This document shows, piece by piece, positions 54,631 to 61,528 of a stretch of 64,000 nucleotides of DNA. Position 1 is the first letter of the stretch. Every line of letters starts with the position of its first letter. The stretch is from Halodesulfovibrio aestuarii (GTDB lineage Bacteria > Desulfobacterota > Desulfovibrionia > Desulfovibrionales > Desulfovibrionaceae), in the NCBI RefSeq assembly GCF_050571805.1, contig NZ_CP192219.1, one strand, 5' to 3'. Made by a program: the position numbers and the translations under genes. The notes below the pieces were generated by a model. That model worked only from the letters and a program-made list of their open reading frames with translations. It was not told the origin of the DNA and searched no databases.

Positions 54631-54636
54631 GAACAT

Positions 54637-55004
54637 CTCTCAACAAGTTAGGAAGGCGGTATAGTTTGTCGCCTGTAAAACAGCGTTAGTATCAACGAAA
54701 ATTAAGAATAAATCCAGCAATAGGAAAAAAAAGCAGCGTTCTGTCTGTAGCGTTGACTACATGTTTTTTAGCAAAACTCTGATTCCGTGCTGGCTGTATG
54801 TGATCGGCACAATTCTTTGCGTGTCGCAAAGCGGATGTGTGCTATGACATAACATGCGATGATGGTCAAGAAAAGTATGCAAACCGCGTGTTAAAGAGAA
54901 ATAAAAGATGGGAAGTTTATGAGGAGAAGGGATGACTTATCGGAGTCGTGTTGTTTTAATGAATTGATCCTCCAGAAAAAAATCAGGAGGATCAAATAAA
55001 ATTG
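54637..55004. other. Intergenic region between Nif3-family gene and Trp-rich small gene
   Basis: About 370 bases without an assigned gene, AT-rich. I see a GATCCTCC/GGAGGATC hairpin (54966-54993) without a clear T tract, and just before it a 12-codon plus-strand frame (ATG 54932 to TGA 54967) with GAGGAGAAGGG directly upstream. Both are listed as findings; neither is a confident feature. Confidence 0.5.
54966..54993. repeat. Inverted repeat 3' of the Trp-rich small gene
   Basis: GATCCTCC and GGAGGATC pair around a 12-base A-rich loop. It is near the 3' end of the minus-strand 60-residue gene and may stabilise or end its mRNA, although no U run follows. Confidence 0.5.
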
Positions 55005-55187
55005 CTATCTTTTTTTGCTTGGCTGCCACATATCCCAATCCATAGGTCTGTTTACAGCGTATGCATCAGTCGTATCGCCCGCGCGACTAGTGCGTTCAGC
55101 GGCTTTTTTAATCCAGCGCTCTTTGTTTTGTGGTTCCCAAAGGTCATTCCAATTTTTAGGGCTGTTAGCTGTGTTAGGTTGTACCAT
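55005..55187 (-). CDS. Trp-rich small protein of unknown function (60 aa)
   Basis: Sixty residues with five Trp (NWNDLWEP, ERWIKK, DWDMWQPS) and strong charge; no signal peptide or span. ATG 55187 has AGGAGG eight bases upstream, far better than the frame's first start at 55217. The 5' leader holds several palindromes and two possible promoters, so its expression may be regulated. It stands alone between intergenic stretches. No family is recognised; a nucleic-acid or membrane-surface binder would fit the composition but cannot be shown. Confidence 0.65.
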   Translation of the reverse strand: MVQPNTANSPKNWNDLWEPQNKERWIKKAAERTSRAGDTTDAYAVNRPMDWDMWQPSKKR

Positions 55188-55610
55188 ATCCCTTTCCTCC
55201 TGGTTGAGCGTGCCCACGAACAGATTTTATAATCTGAAAATTGACGTTGTACAAAAGTGCGGCAATGCATTGCCTGTATTTGCACAATGAGATTATATCC
55301 TAAATCATACTATTGAAGTATGATTTGAACGCAAAAAAATATTAATGAGTACACCGAACTAACTTGTGAACGGCGCTATGTGAAACCAGCTGAAAAAACA
55401 TTTTGGTTGTTATGCAAATTCAAACAATTTCTTAGTAGATGATTAATGCTACAGTATTGGAGAATTTGGTTCAACTCTTTTCCTACTAAAATTGTAGGAA
55501 TTTAAAAAATGAGAGTGAGGAGGCAAGAAATCTTTGCACTAAAAAATATTGATCAATAAAAAAGCCCCTTACATTGCTGTAAGGGGCTTTTGAATTCATG
55601 AGGCTGGCTG
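55188..55610. other. Palindrome-rich leader of the small gene
   Basis: About 420 bases without a gene apart from two inverted repeats (55302-55326, 55480-55500), a GGCAATGCATTGCC palindrome (55261-55274), a CAGATTttatAATCTG palindrome (55221-55236) and the DUF1641 terminator at its right end. On the minus strand TATAAT (55292-55297) and TATAAA (55228-55233, 17 bases after TTGTAC) are candidate -10 boxes. Confidence 0.55.
55559..55592 (-). terminator. Terminator after the DUF1641 gene
   Basis: AAAAGCCCCTTACA/TGTAAGGGGCTTTT stem with short loop and A/T runs on both sides; it ends the SQR-DUF1641 minus-strand transcript. Confidence 0.9.
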
Positions 55611-56216
55611 TTATGCTTTTTCTTTACCAAGTGCGGAAAGAAGTTCCATAACAAGACCCAGTGCCTGTTTGGAGTCTTTGGAATGAAGTTTTGCAACCAT
55701 ACCAAGCGGGCTCACAGGCTTTGCATTTTCAAGATCAGCATCGCCCATCTTTCCAAGGAGACCTGCAAGTACTACCAGACCATCGCCCATGCGGCCGATT
55801 TCTTCTGGAGAGTATTTGTCAGTGATTGTGCCCATGGATTCAGCAAGTGCATTGATAGATTTGAACACACCTTTTTCGTCCAGTTCCTGAAACTTGCTGA
55901 CGCCAGCAAGGAACGTAGGCTTAATCATAGGCTCTGTAAGTGCCCATATGTCTACAAGGTCATCAAGACGCTCAAGTGCCCATGTGATATTACGAACGCT
56001 CATTACAAAGCGTTTTAACAGGGCTGTGATGTCATCTAGTTCGCAACGGTGTTGCAGCGCATCTAGTTCGCCGAGCATTACGTTGTGAAGAGTATCCCGC
56101 ATAATCGGGGTAACTGTAGCTCCCAGTTCAGCCATGGTCTCAGCGCGACTGTGCATCATGCTGATTTTTTCTTCCATGGCTTCCAGGCGAGCTAAAATGA
56201 GTTCTTCGTTGGTCAT
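55611..56216 (-). CDS. DUF1641-domain protein
   Basis: A 201-residue helical protein. Residues ~75-130 (LLKRFVMSVRNITWALERLDDLVDIWALTEPMI) are the DUF1641 region seen in proteins beside sulfide:quinone reductases and some formate dehydrogenases. The N-terminus has a short coiled coil (EELILARLEAMEEKISMMHSR). It has no span or signal. It directly follows the SQR-like gene (11 bases), so it is likely its partner, perhaps aiding assembly; the molecular role is not known. Confidence 0.88.
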   Translation of the reverse strand: MTNEELILARLEAMEEKISMMHSRAETMAELGATVTPIMRDTLHNVMLGELDALQHRCELDDITALLKRFVMSVRNITWALERLDDLVDIWALTEPMIKPTFLAGVSKFQELDEKGVFKSINALAESMGTITDKYSPEEIGRMGDGLVVLAGLLGKMGDADLENAKPVSPLGMVAKLHSKDSKQALGLVMELLSALGKEKA

Positions 56217-56227
56217 AGTAGGCTCCG

Positions 56228-57466
56228 CTATTTGTTTTTACGAACGTCTATTTTGCCAGCCATGTACATGTTTGGCTCAAACGGAAGTTCGTGACCTTTC
56301 AGCATGAGGTTGTAGTAAACCCAACGGAACATCTGCTTGCCGTAGTAGTTCATACGTGTGTCGCCGAGAAGATCGAATGGACCTACGCCTGGAAGTGGGA
56401 ACTTGCCTGGAAGCGGCTCAGTTTCGTAGTTAAAGTCAATGAGGGAGGCTTTCTCGAGGCTGGTAACAATAAAGCAGTTTGAGTGACCATCAAACATGTG
56501 GTGCGGTGCGTTACCGTTGATTTCAGCAAAAAGGTTTTCGCTAATGATGTCGCACTCGAAGTGAGCAACGGAGCCAGCTTTAGATGTCGGAACGTTGGTT
56601 GCATCACCGATAACGTACATGTTCTCGTGCTCTTCAGCTTTGAGAGTGTGGTTGTCAGTAGGCACGAAACACATTGCATCGCCGATGCCGGAATCTTCAA
56701 GTACCTGCTGACCAAAGTTAGGTGGGATGGATACGAGTAAGTCGTAGTTGATCTCTTCACCCATTACGTCAACGAGAGCTTTATTTTTAGTATCTACACT
56801 GTCGAGAACGAAGTTAGGAACAATGTTGATGCCTTTTTCTTTACAGAGGCCGCCAAGGATTCGGTTTGCAACAGACTTGGTGAAAGCGCCTGTAAGCGGG
56901 GTAACGAGTTCGATCTCAATATTGTCACGAACGCCGCGTTTTTTGAAGAAGTCATCTGCCATGTAGAGGAATTCAAGCGGAGCAACTGGACATTTGTACG
57001 GTGTCTCAGCAATATTAAGAATAAGCTTGCCCTTGGTGAATTCGTGCATTTTAGGCATAAGAGCCGCAGCACCATCAGGGGTGTAGAAGTCGTGAATGTC
57101 ACCGCGCCAGTCGTCCATCATGCCTTCAACTTCTTCCGGCACAACACGACAGCCAGTACCGATTACAATCCAGTCGTAATCGTACTTGCCTTCTTTAGTG
57201 GTAACAACTTTGTTCTTAGGGTCGATGTTGGTGATGGTATCCAGTACGAAGTTAACACCTTTAGGGATAAATTCAGCTTTTGGCTTTACACAATCACCCG
57301 GAGTGTAAATCCCGAAAGGCACAAACAACCAGCCTGGCTGGTAGTGGTGCATCGGGTCACGGTCGATGATGGTGATATCCCATTCTTTCTCGGCAAGCAG
57401 CTTGCGCATTTTTGCGGCAATCATTGTGCCGCCACAACCTGAACCGAGAATAAGTAGTTTCTTCAT
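56228..57466 (-). CDS. Sulfide:quinone oxidoreductase-like flavoprotein
   Basis: FAD-binding pyridine-nucleotide-disulfide oxidoreductase family, resembling sulfide:quinone reductases. The ADP-binding motif GSGCGGTMIAAKM lies at residues 8-20; YKCPVAPLEFLY (~158) and GHSNCFIV (~343) supply Cys in the places where SQRs carry their redox Cys pair; GDATNVPTSKAG (~295) binds FAD. The C-terminal end has the amphipathic stretch typical of membrane-bound SQRs. Function as sulfide oxidiser versus polysulfide or other reductase cannot be told. It starts the SQR-DUF1641 pair; an Rrf2 gene lies 168 bases upstream on the same strand. Confidence 0.85.
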   Translation of the reverse strand: MKKLLILGSGCGGTMIAAKMRKLLAEKEWDITIIDRDPMHHYQPGWLFVPFGIYTPGDCVKPKAEFIPKGVNFVLDTITNIDPKNKVVTTKEGKYDYDWIVIGTGCRVVPEEVEGMMDDWRGDIHDFYTPDGAAALMPKMHEFTKGKLILNIAETPYKCPVAPLEFLYMADDFFKKRGVRDNIEIELVTPLTGAFTKSVANRILGGLCKEKGINIVPNFVLDSVDTKNKALVDVMGEEINYDLLVSIPPNFGQQVLEDSGIGDAMCFVPTDNHTLKAEEHENMYVIGDATNVPTSKAGSVAHFECDIISENLFAEINGNAPHHMFDGHSNCFIVTSLEKASLIDFNYETEPLPGKFPLPGVGPFDLLGDTRMNYYGKQMFRWVYYNLMLKGHELPFEPNMYMAGKIDVRKNK

Positions 57467-57634
57467 GCCTGATCTCCTCTTACATATCAGTGAAGTAGTG
57501 CCTACACGTGGGTGCCTAGCAGGCCACGGTAAGCGGTTACGTCATTTTTAGACGATTTTTAAAGCAACATTATATTCATGGAAAAAGTGTACTGCGCGGC
57601 AACGCAGTCGTTTTTTTTCTGAATAGATGTACAA

Positions 57635-58111
57635 TTAAGCTAACGTCGGAAGGGGGATGTGTGTCGCATCTCGTGCTTCCAATGTGTTACTGAGCAAAAT
57701 GTTATTACTGTAGCTTGAAGCTTGACTCCGCATCAGATCAGCAAGAGTAATTTTTTCAAGCGTGTCTTCTAAGGCTTGTGCTACACTATCCCAAGAGCCG
57801 ACAACCTGAGCCGGGAAGAATTCATCGTCAGAATTAGGAGTAGGGGCAATTACTCCGCCTTCAATTACTCGTAATACCTGCGCAAGAGTTACGTCTTCAG
57901 GACGTCTGCAGAGGATATGTCCTCCGGCAACGCCACGTACGCTTCTCACCATTCCCGCAGTTTTCAATGACCGAATAATTTTTTCGATGAACTTAACGGA
58001 GATCCCTGTTTTGTCAGATAAAGCCGCAGCTGGGACTGGTTTATTGCCATCCTGTAGAGCAAGATGAGCTAGCAATAACGATGCATTATGTGCAGTTGTA
58101 GAGATTCGCAT
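57635..58111 (-). CDS. Rrf2-family transcription regulator without iron-sulfur cysteines
   Basis: Winged-helix regulator (158 aa): MRISTTAHNASLLLAHLA at the start, then the Rrf2 recognition region KTGISVKFIEKIIRSLKTAGMVRSVRGVAGGH (in parts, ~34-65). The usual cluster-binding C-terminal Cys triad is missing: there is only one Cys (HILCRRPED). So it probably does not sense through an Fe-S cluster. Two tandem palindromes (58165-58191) stand before its start and look like an autoregulatory operator. It is the nearest regulator to the SQR-DUF1641 genes. Confidence 0.88.
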   Translation of the reverse strand: MRISTTAHNASLLLAHLALQDGNKPVPAAALSDKTGISVKFIEKIIRSLKTAGMVRSVRGVAGGHILCRRPEDVTLAQVLRVIEGGVIAPTPNSDDEFFPAQVVGSWDSVAQALEDTLEKITLADLMRSQASSYSNNILLSNTLEARDATHIPLPTLA

Positions 58112-58164
58112 GACTTGCTCCTTAGTTTGGTGTGTAGTTCGTGTCTGTTTAATTCCTACTTTGG

Positions 58165-58191
58165 TAATCCAGATTAATTTAATCCGGATTA
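58165..58191 (-). promoter_or_regulatory. Tandem palindromes, candidate Rrf2 operator
   Basis: TAATCCAGATTA (58165-58176) and TAATCCGGATTA (58180-58191), the second a perfect 12-bp palindrome, with centres 15 bases apart. They lie 54 bases before the first Rrf2 gene on its upstream side, where autoregulation is common in this family. Confidence 0.6.
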
Positions 58192-58357
58192 GATAGGTCG
58201 GAAATAGCTGAATCAGAAAGGGGTGTCAATAAGGATTACAAAAAATAGTTATGTGTATTAGAGGGAGTTATGGAGAGAGGGATCGAAAGAGAAGAGGACT
58301 ATCTGTAAACAGTGGGGGCGGTTATAGTCGTGTGGTGTGAAGAAAAGAGAAACACAA

Positions 58358-58400
58358 AACAACAACGCCTTGCTATACAAAGTAGCAAGGCGTTGTTGTT
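58358..58400 (-). terminator. Terminator after the second Rrf2 gene
   Basis: An 18-bp stem (arm AACAACGCCTTGCTA and its complement) with a 7-base loop, 58 bases past the gene's stop. The minus-strand side is rather T-rich, so it can act as a terminator. Confidence 0.82.
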
Positions 58401-58458
58401 TGTTCCATATATAAAGCATGTTACAATGCAAAAAATACGAAAGGAAAAATGTTAAAAA

Positions 58459-58884
58459 CTATTCGATAGGGTGAACTTTACCATCAATAATATCTTGCAA
58501 AGAAATGGAGTTAAGCTCGTTTTCAAGAACTTGAGAAGCTTTGATCCAGACGCTTCGAGTAGTACAGAAATCTTTGCGTGGACAATCGTCCGCAAGTTTT
58601 TTGTCACAGCATGCGGTAAGGCCAACATGCCCTTCCATTATACGAATAACATCCCCAACGGAGATATCCTCGGGGGTCTTAGCAAGCATATGGCCGCCAG
58701 CAGCGCCACGCATACTTGCAATTAGTCCGGCTTTTTTTAGGGGACGCAATATTTGTTCTATGAATTGTACAGAAACTCCGGAAGATTCAGATAAGGATGT
58801 GGTTTTCAATGGAGAGTCAGTGCCATGCCGTCCTAATTTAACTAGAATTCTGACAGCATAGCGAGTACGCGCAGAAAGCTTCAT
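58459..58884 (-). CDS. Rrf2-family regulator with iron-sulfur-type cysteines (IscR/NsrR-like)
   Basis: Winged-helix regulator (141 aa) with MKLSARTRYAVRILVKLGRHG at the start and the Rrf2 recognition region GVSVQFIEQILRPLKKAGL. The effector region (~92-107) is CCDKKLADDCPRKDFC: Cys spacing like the three-Cys cluster site of IscR, NsrR and RsrR. It may therefore sense iron-sulfur status, oxygen or nitric oxide, but which one cannot be told. The palindrome TTACTAcgtTAGTAA (58941-58955) lies 57 bases upstream and may be its operator. Confidence 0.88.
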   Translation of the reverse strand: MKLSARTRYAVRILVKLGRHGTDSPLKTTSLSESSGVSVQFIEQILRPLKKAGLIASMRGAAGGHMLAKTPEDISVGDVIRIMEGHVGLTACCDKKLADDCPRKDFCTTRSVWIKASQVLENELNSISLQDIIDGKVHPIE

Positions 58885-58940
58885 TAATTATGCCCCTTAA
58901 ATTACGAAGTCTATTTATTGCGTGTCGATAAGCGTTAAAA

Positions 58941-58955
58941 TTACTACGTTAGTAA
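58941..58955 (-). promoter_or_regulatory. Palindrome, candidate operator of the second Rrf2 gene
   Basis: TTACTA and TAGTAA flank CGT. This 15-bp near-perfect inverted repeat lies in the upstream region of the Fe-S-type Rrf2 gene, where autoregulatory sites are common. Confidence 0.45.
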
Positions 58956-59257
58956 GTGCTTCTCGTCAAGGTAGGCTGCGGTTTTAACCCGATTCATATA
59001 TTGAATATTATATGGCAGTGTTGGCAGCTTCAACAGCTGGATACTAATATTACAAATAATATCATAGCTGGGTTGTATTATGTGGTTGGAGAATGAAAAA
59101 GCAAACTCTGGTAACTTCCGTATGGTATGGCATAACAAACCGCTACCAAATGTAACAGAGTATAGTGAAATGGTATAATTTTTTGAGTACTCAATCTTTT
59201 TTGATGCTGATAGGATACATCAGCATATACGGTTGGGTAGCAAGAAGGTAGTAAAAA

Positions 59258-59293
59258 CGAAAAAAGGATTTACGGGGATATCCCGTAAATCCT
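59258..59293 (-). terminator. Terminator of the CAU tRNA
   Basis: AAGGATTTACGGG and its complement form a 13-bp stem with a 4-5 base loop, followed on the minus strand by U6. It begins 10 bases past the tRNA 3' end. Confidence 0.9.
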
Positions 59294-59302
59294 TGTTCTC
59301 TC

Positions 59303-59378
59303 TGGTGGGCCTAGCAGGATTTGAACCTGCGACCTGCCGGTTATGAGCCGGAGGCTCTGCCAACTGAGCTATAGGCCC
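59303..59378 (-). tRNA. tRNA with CAU anticodon (tRNA-Met or tRNA-Ile2)
   Basis: A 76-nt cloverleaf with encoded CCA end: acceptor GGGCCTA/TAGGCCC, D-arm AGCTCAGTTGGCAGAGC, anticodon loop CTCATAA (anticodon CAT) on a CCGG stem, T-arm with GGTTCAAATC. It is not initiator tRNA, which has a mismatched first pair. C4-G69 and C5-G68 pairs match the positive TilS determinants of E. coli tRNA-Ile2, so this may be tRNA-Ile2 that reads AUA rather than elongator Met. Automatic annotation would likely call it Met. Confidence 0.93.
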
Positions 59379-59397
59379 TTTATGTGCTGAGGAGGAG

Positions 59398-59426
59398 TAG
59401 CTAACACCTTGGTAACTCACTGTCAA
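59398..59426 (-). promoter_or_regulatory. Promoter of the CAU tRNA
   Basis: On the minus strand a perfect TTGACA (59421-59426) stands 17 bases before TAGCTA (59398-59403), with TG one base before that -10 box. It is about 20 bases from the tRNA 5' end. Confidence 0.62.
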
Positions 59427-59570
59427 TTGCAAACTTGCAAAAAGTTACTATGGATGTATGTCTCAGCGTTTTTCTTGTAGTTGTGTGTATCACTTTAGAG
59501 CAGGTCATGAAACAGTATTTTGGGTAACATACAAGAAGTATAGTAAAAAGTAATCACTATCTTATAAGTT

Positions 59571-60293
59571 CTAAAGCCCAAGGGATGCGAGTAGATTATC
59601 GACATCTGATTGAGACGTTGCGTCGCTAGGTCCTTTAAGCTCTGAATTTTCAACTTCTTTCGTAAGGTCAGTCTGTTTCGCCTGAGATTCTCTTTCAGCT
59701 TTTTTTACTGCGATGAAATCGCTTGTTGAATAGAGGTCAAACACGGTGGTTTTAAGATTTTGTAACGCACCGATGATGCGGAGAATACGCTGGCCGGCAA
59801 GGTCCTGAAAGCTTAGTGCTGTCATGATTTCATTCATATTCTGTCCTAGCTTATCTTCAAGAGAAGCAAGGGCAGCTAGATCTTTGTTGTCTGGCTGTGC
59901 TCGCCGTGCATTTTGCAGGTGGGCAAATGCAAGTTCCCGCATTTGAATCTGTTGCTCGACAATGGTCATAATGTCATCAGTGGCGTTTTCCAGTGTCTTA
60001 TATACAGCGTCCAGTTGTTCAGAAGCTTCTCCGAAAAGCTGGGTGGCTTTCTTTTCTTCAGAGACCGTTGACGTATCATCAGGGCCAGTGATTTCAGAAT
60101 AAATAGATTGAAGGCCTTCATGCATTTCCACACTGAGTTTTTTGTAGAATTCGCCTTCCATTAATGCCTGAGTTAAATGCTCGCTTAGGGTATTTTCTAC
60201 ACTGTTGGTAATGGTCTGTGTAATGCTGTTCGCGAGTTGAGTAGAAACGCGATTTAAAATTTCGTCCATTACAGGAGTGTCTGAGTTATTCAT
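59571..60293 (-). CDS. cheZ: Chemotaxis phosphatase CheZ
   Basis: Dephosphorylates CheY-P to end the chemotaxis signal. The protein (240 aa) is almost wholly helical. The region ~150-170 has MTALSFQDLAGQRILRI, matching the CheZ active-site helix (FQDLTGQ with the catalytic Gln), and the extreme C-terminus SQSDVDNLLASLGL is the CheY-binding helix (E. coli: DQVDDLLDSLGF). ATG 60293 has AGGGAGA upstream. It stands apart from cheW in this window. Confidence 0.93.
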   Translation of the reverse strand: MNNSDTPVMDEILNRVSTQLANSITQTITNSVENTLSEHLTQALMEGEFYKKLSVEMHEGLQSIYSEITGPDDTSTVSEEKKATQLFGEASEQLDAVYKTLENATDDIMTIVEQQIQMRELAFAHLQNARRAQPDNKDLAALASLEDKLGQNMNEIMTALSFQDLAGQRILRIIGALQNLKTTVFDLYSTSDFIAVKKAERESQAKQTDLTKEVENSELKGPSDATSQSDVDNLLASLGL

Positions 60294-60472
60294 GAAAAAA
60301 GTCTCCCTAAGATGTCGTTGAAGTGAGAAAGAAAACAAAAGAGAAAATACCCTTGGGGCACGTGCAACTATGAAGAATTATGGCTTGAAAAGCAACGTGT
60401 TCTATGTTGTTTTCCGCAGCATTGATAAAATGTAATAATATTGAAATGTAAGAAGCTTGTGCAGAACAGCAA

Positions 60473-60504
60473 AAAGCCCTCTGTTGAGAACAACAAGAGG
60501 GCTT
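60473..60504 (-). terminator. Terminator after the PilZ-like gene
   Basis: AAGCCCTCT/AGAGGGCTT stem with a 14-base loop that can pair further (TTGT/ACAA). It is 49 bases past the gene's stop; a weak T-rich run follows on the minus strand. Confidence 0.75.
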
Positions 60505-60552
60505 ATTTATTATGAAAGTCTATGGATTCCAGAACGGTTCAACGGTTAGCTG

Positions 60553-61062
60553 TTATGTAAGACGCTGAGTTCGGATTTGTCTTCGTTCTTCAACAAAGAC
60601 GTGATGAACTATTTTTTCTCTATCTTCAGCGCTGATCCGGTCAAACTTAATAGTAGCACTTTCGCTGTCAGCCTTTGTTACATGACCACAAGCACCTGCA
60701 ACACTCAATGGGAAGTCACTTAGAAAGATAAGCAGCTCAAGGTGTGCACCTTCTGTTAATCCAAGGGTGTTCTTGATTGTAAGGTCTGCTCCGCTAAGCT
60801 TGATTACCTCTATTGGATTTGGAAAGTCCATTTCGAGCTGATCATGCTTTAAGTGGGAGAGAATCGCATCAAGTTTTGCATTCATGTTTAGCAGAAACGA
60901 AACCATTGCTTCCGGTGTGTGTGAGTTTGTAAGCTCTTCAACATCAGCAGCGGAATCAGAAAGACCGAATCCGGAAAAACGGGACGGCTCATCTTTGTCA
61001 GTAAGAAGGCGCAGACGCCCTTTGAGATACAATGAGATGGATGCAAATTCTCGTTTTTCCAT
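60553..61062 (-). CDS. PilZ-like domain protein
   Basis: The 169-residue soluble protein has the shape of a PilZ c-di-GMP receptor: a beta-rich domain after an N-terminal helix, with IEVIKLSGADLTIKNTLGLTEGAHLELLIFL (in parts, ~85-115) echoing the PilZ D/NxSxxG and hydrophobic strands. The classic RxxxR motif is not clear; the C-terminus has RRQIRTQRL. So it may be a divergent or non-binding PilZ protein. ATG 61062 has GGAG upstream. It follows the NIL-ferredoxin gene. Confidence 0.65.
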   Translation of the reverse strand: MEKREFASISLYLKGRLRLLTDKDEPSRFSGFGLSDSAADVEELTNSHTPEAMVSFLLNMNAKLDAILSHLKHDQLEMDFPNPIEVIKLSGADLTIKNTLGLTEGAHLELLIFLSDFPLSVAGACGHVTKADSESATIKFDRISAEDREKIVHHVFVEERRQIRTQRLT

Positions 61063-61076
61063 AAACAACTCCGGTG

Positions 61077-61508
61077 TTAGATCATTCCGTTTTCAGCATC
61101 AACGTGCATAGCGTTAACTGGGCATACTCGTACGCACATGCCGCAAGCGGTGCAGCGTTCAATATCAAATTCGACAATACGCTTTTCACGATTAACAAAA
61201 AGAGAACCATTAGGACAGATTGCCGTGCACATACCACAATGCATGCAGGAATCTTCATCACGAGAGATTCGCTGCGCAACAGGGGTTGCAACAACGTGAT
61301 TTTTTTCCAGATAATCAATTCCTTTTTGGTAATTTTCTCTGGAGCCGATAATTTCAACGGTCATGTACCCTTCTTTACGAGGAGTAATCTGTGCTTTAAG
61401 AATGTTAAAAGAAAGGTCAAACATTCTGGTAAGGTCACAGATAACAGGTGAACCGGAAATGGTCGGTGGAAATGTCAGGTGGACGTTTTTACGGAACTCT
61501 TTTGTCAT
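61077..61508 (-). CDS. NIL-domain ferredoxin with two [4Fe-4S] motifs
   Basis: The first ~75 residues are an NIL domain (ligand-binding, also seen in methionine transport ATPases), followed by two ferredoxin motifs: CMHCGMCTAICPNG (~88-101) and CTACGMCVRVCPVN (~119-132). Such proteins occur in methanogens and sulfate reducers and have been tied to a homocysteine-forming pathway from aspartate semialdehyde with DUF39 proteins. No DUF39 gene is in this window. ATG 61508 is used; a TTG at 61520 is possible. Confidence 0.9.
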   Translation of the reverse strand: MTKEFRKNVHLTFPPTISGSPVICDLTRMFDLSFNILKAQITPRKEGYMTVEIIGSRENYQKGIDYLEKNHVVATPVAQRISRDEDSCMHCGMCTAICPNGSLFVNREKRIVEFDIERCTACGMCVRVCPVNAMHVDAENGMI

Positions 61509-61528
61509 GATGTTAACCAATATTGCAC

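Larger units (their letters stand above)
58112..58458. other. Intergenic region between the two Rrf2 genes
   Basis: About 350 bases with no gene. Apart from the tandem operator-like boxes and the second Rrf2 gene's terminator, I see nothing more in it. Confidence 0.6.
58885..59302. other. AT-rich gap between the second Rrf2 gene and the tRNA
   Basis: About 420 bases, very AT-rich and without a gene. It contains the TTACTAcgtTAGTAA palindrome close to the Rrf2 start and the tRNA terminator at its right end; in between I see only AT-rich sequence without a supported feature. Confidence 0.55.

Noticed and set aside
55507..55560. Sixteen-codon plus-strand frame after the TTCCTAC/GTAGGAA repeat
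   Set aside because: No ribosome site before its ATG, and it runs into the DUF1641 terminator.
59220..59432. 70-codon frame across the tRNA
   Set aside because: It translates through a tRNA gene and terminator, so cannot be a real protein gene.
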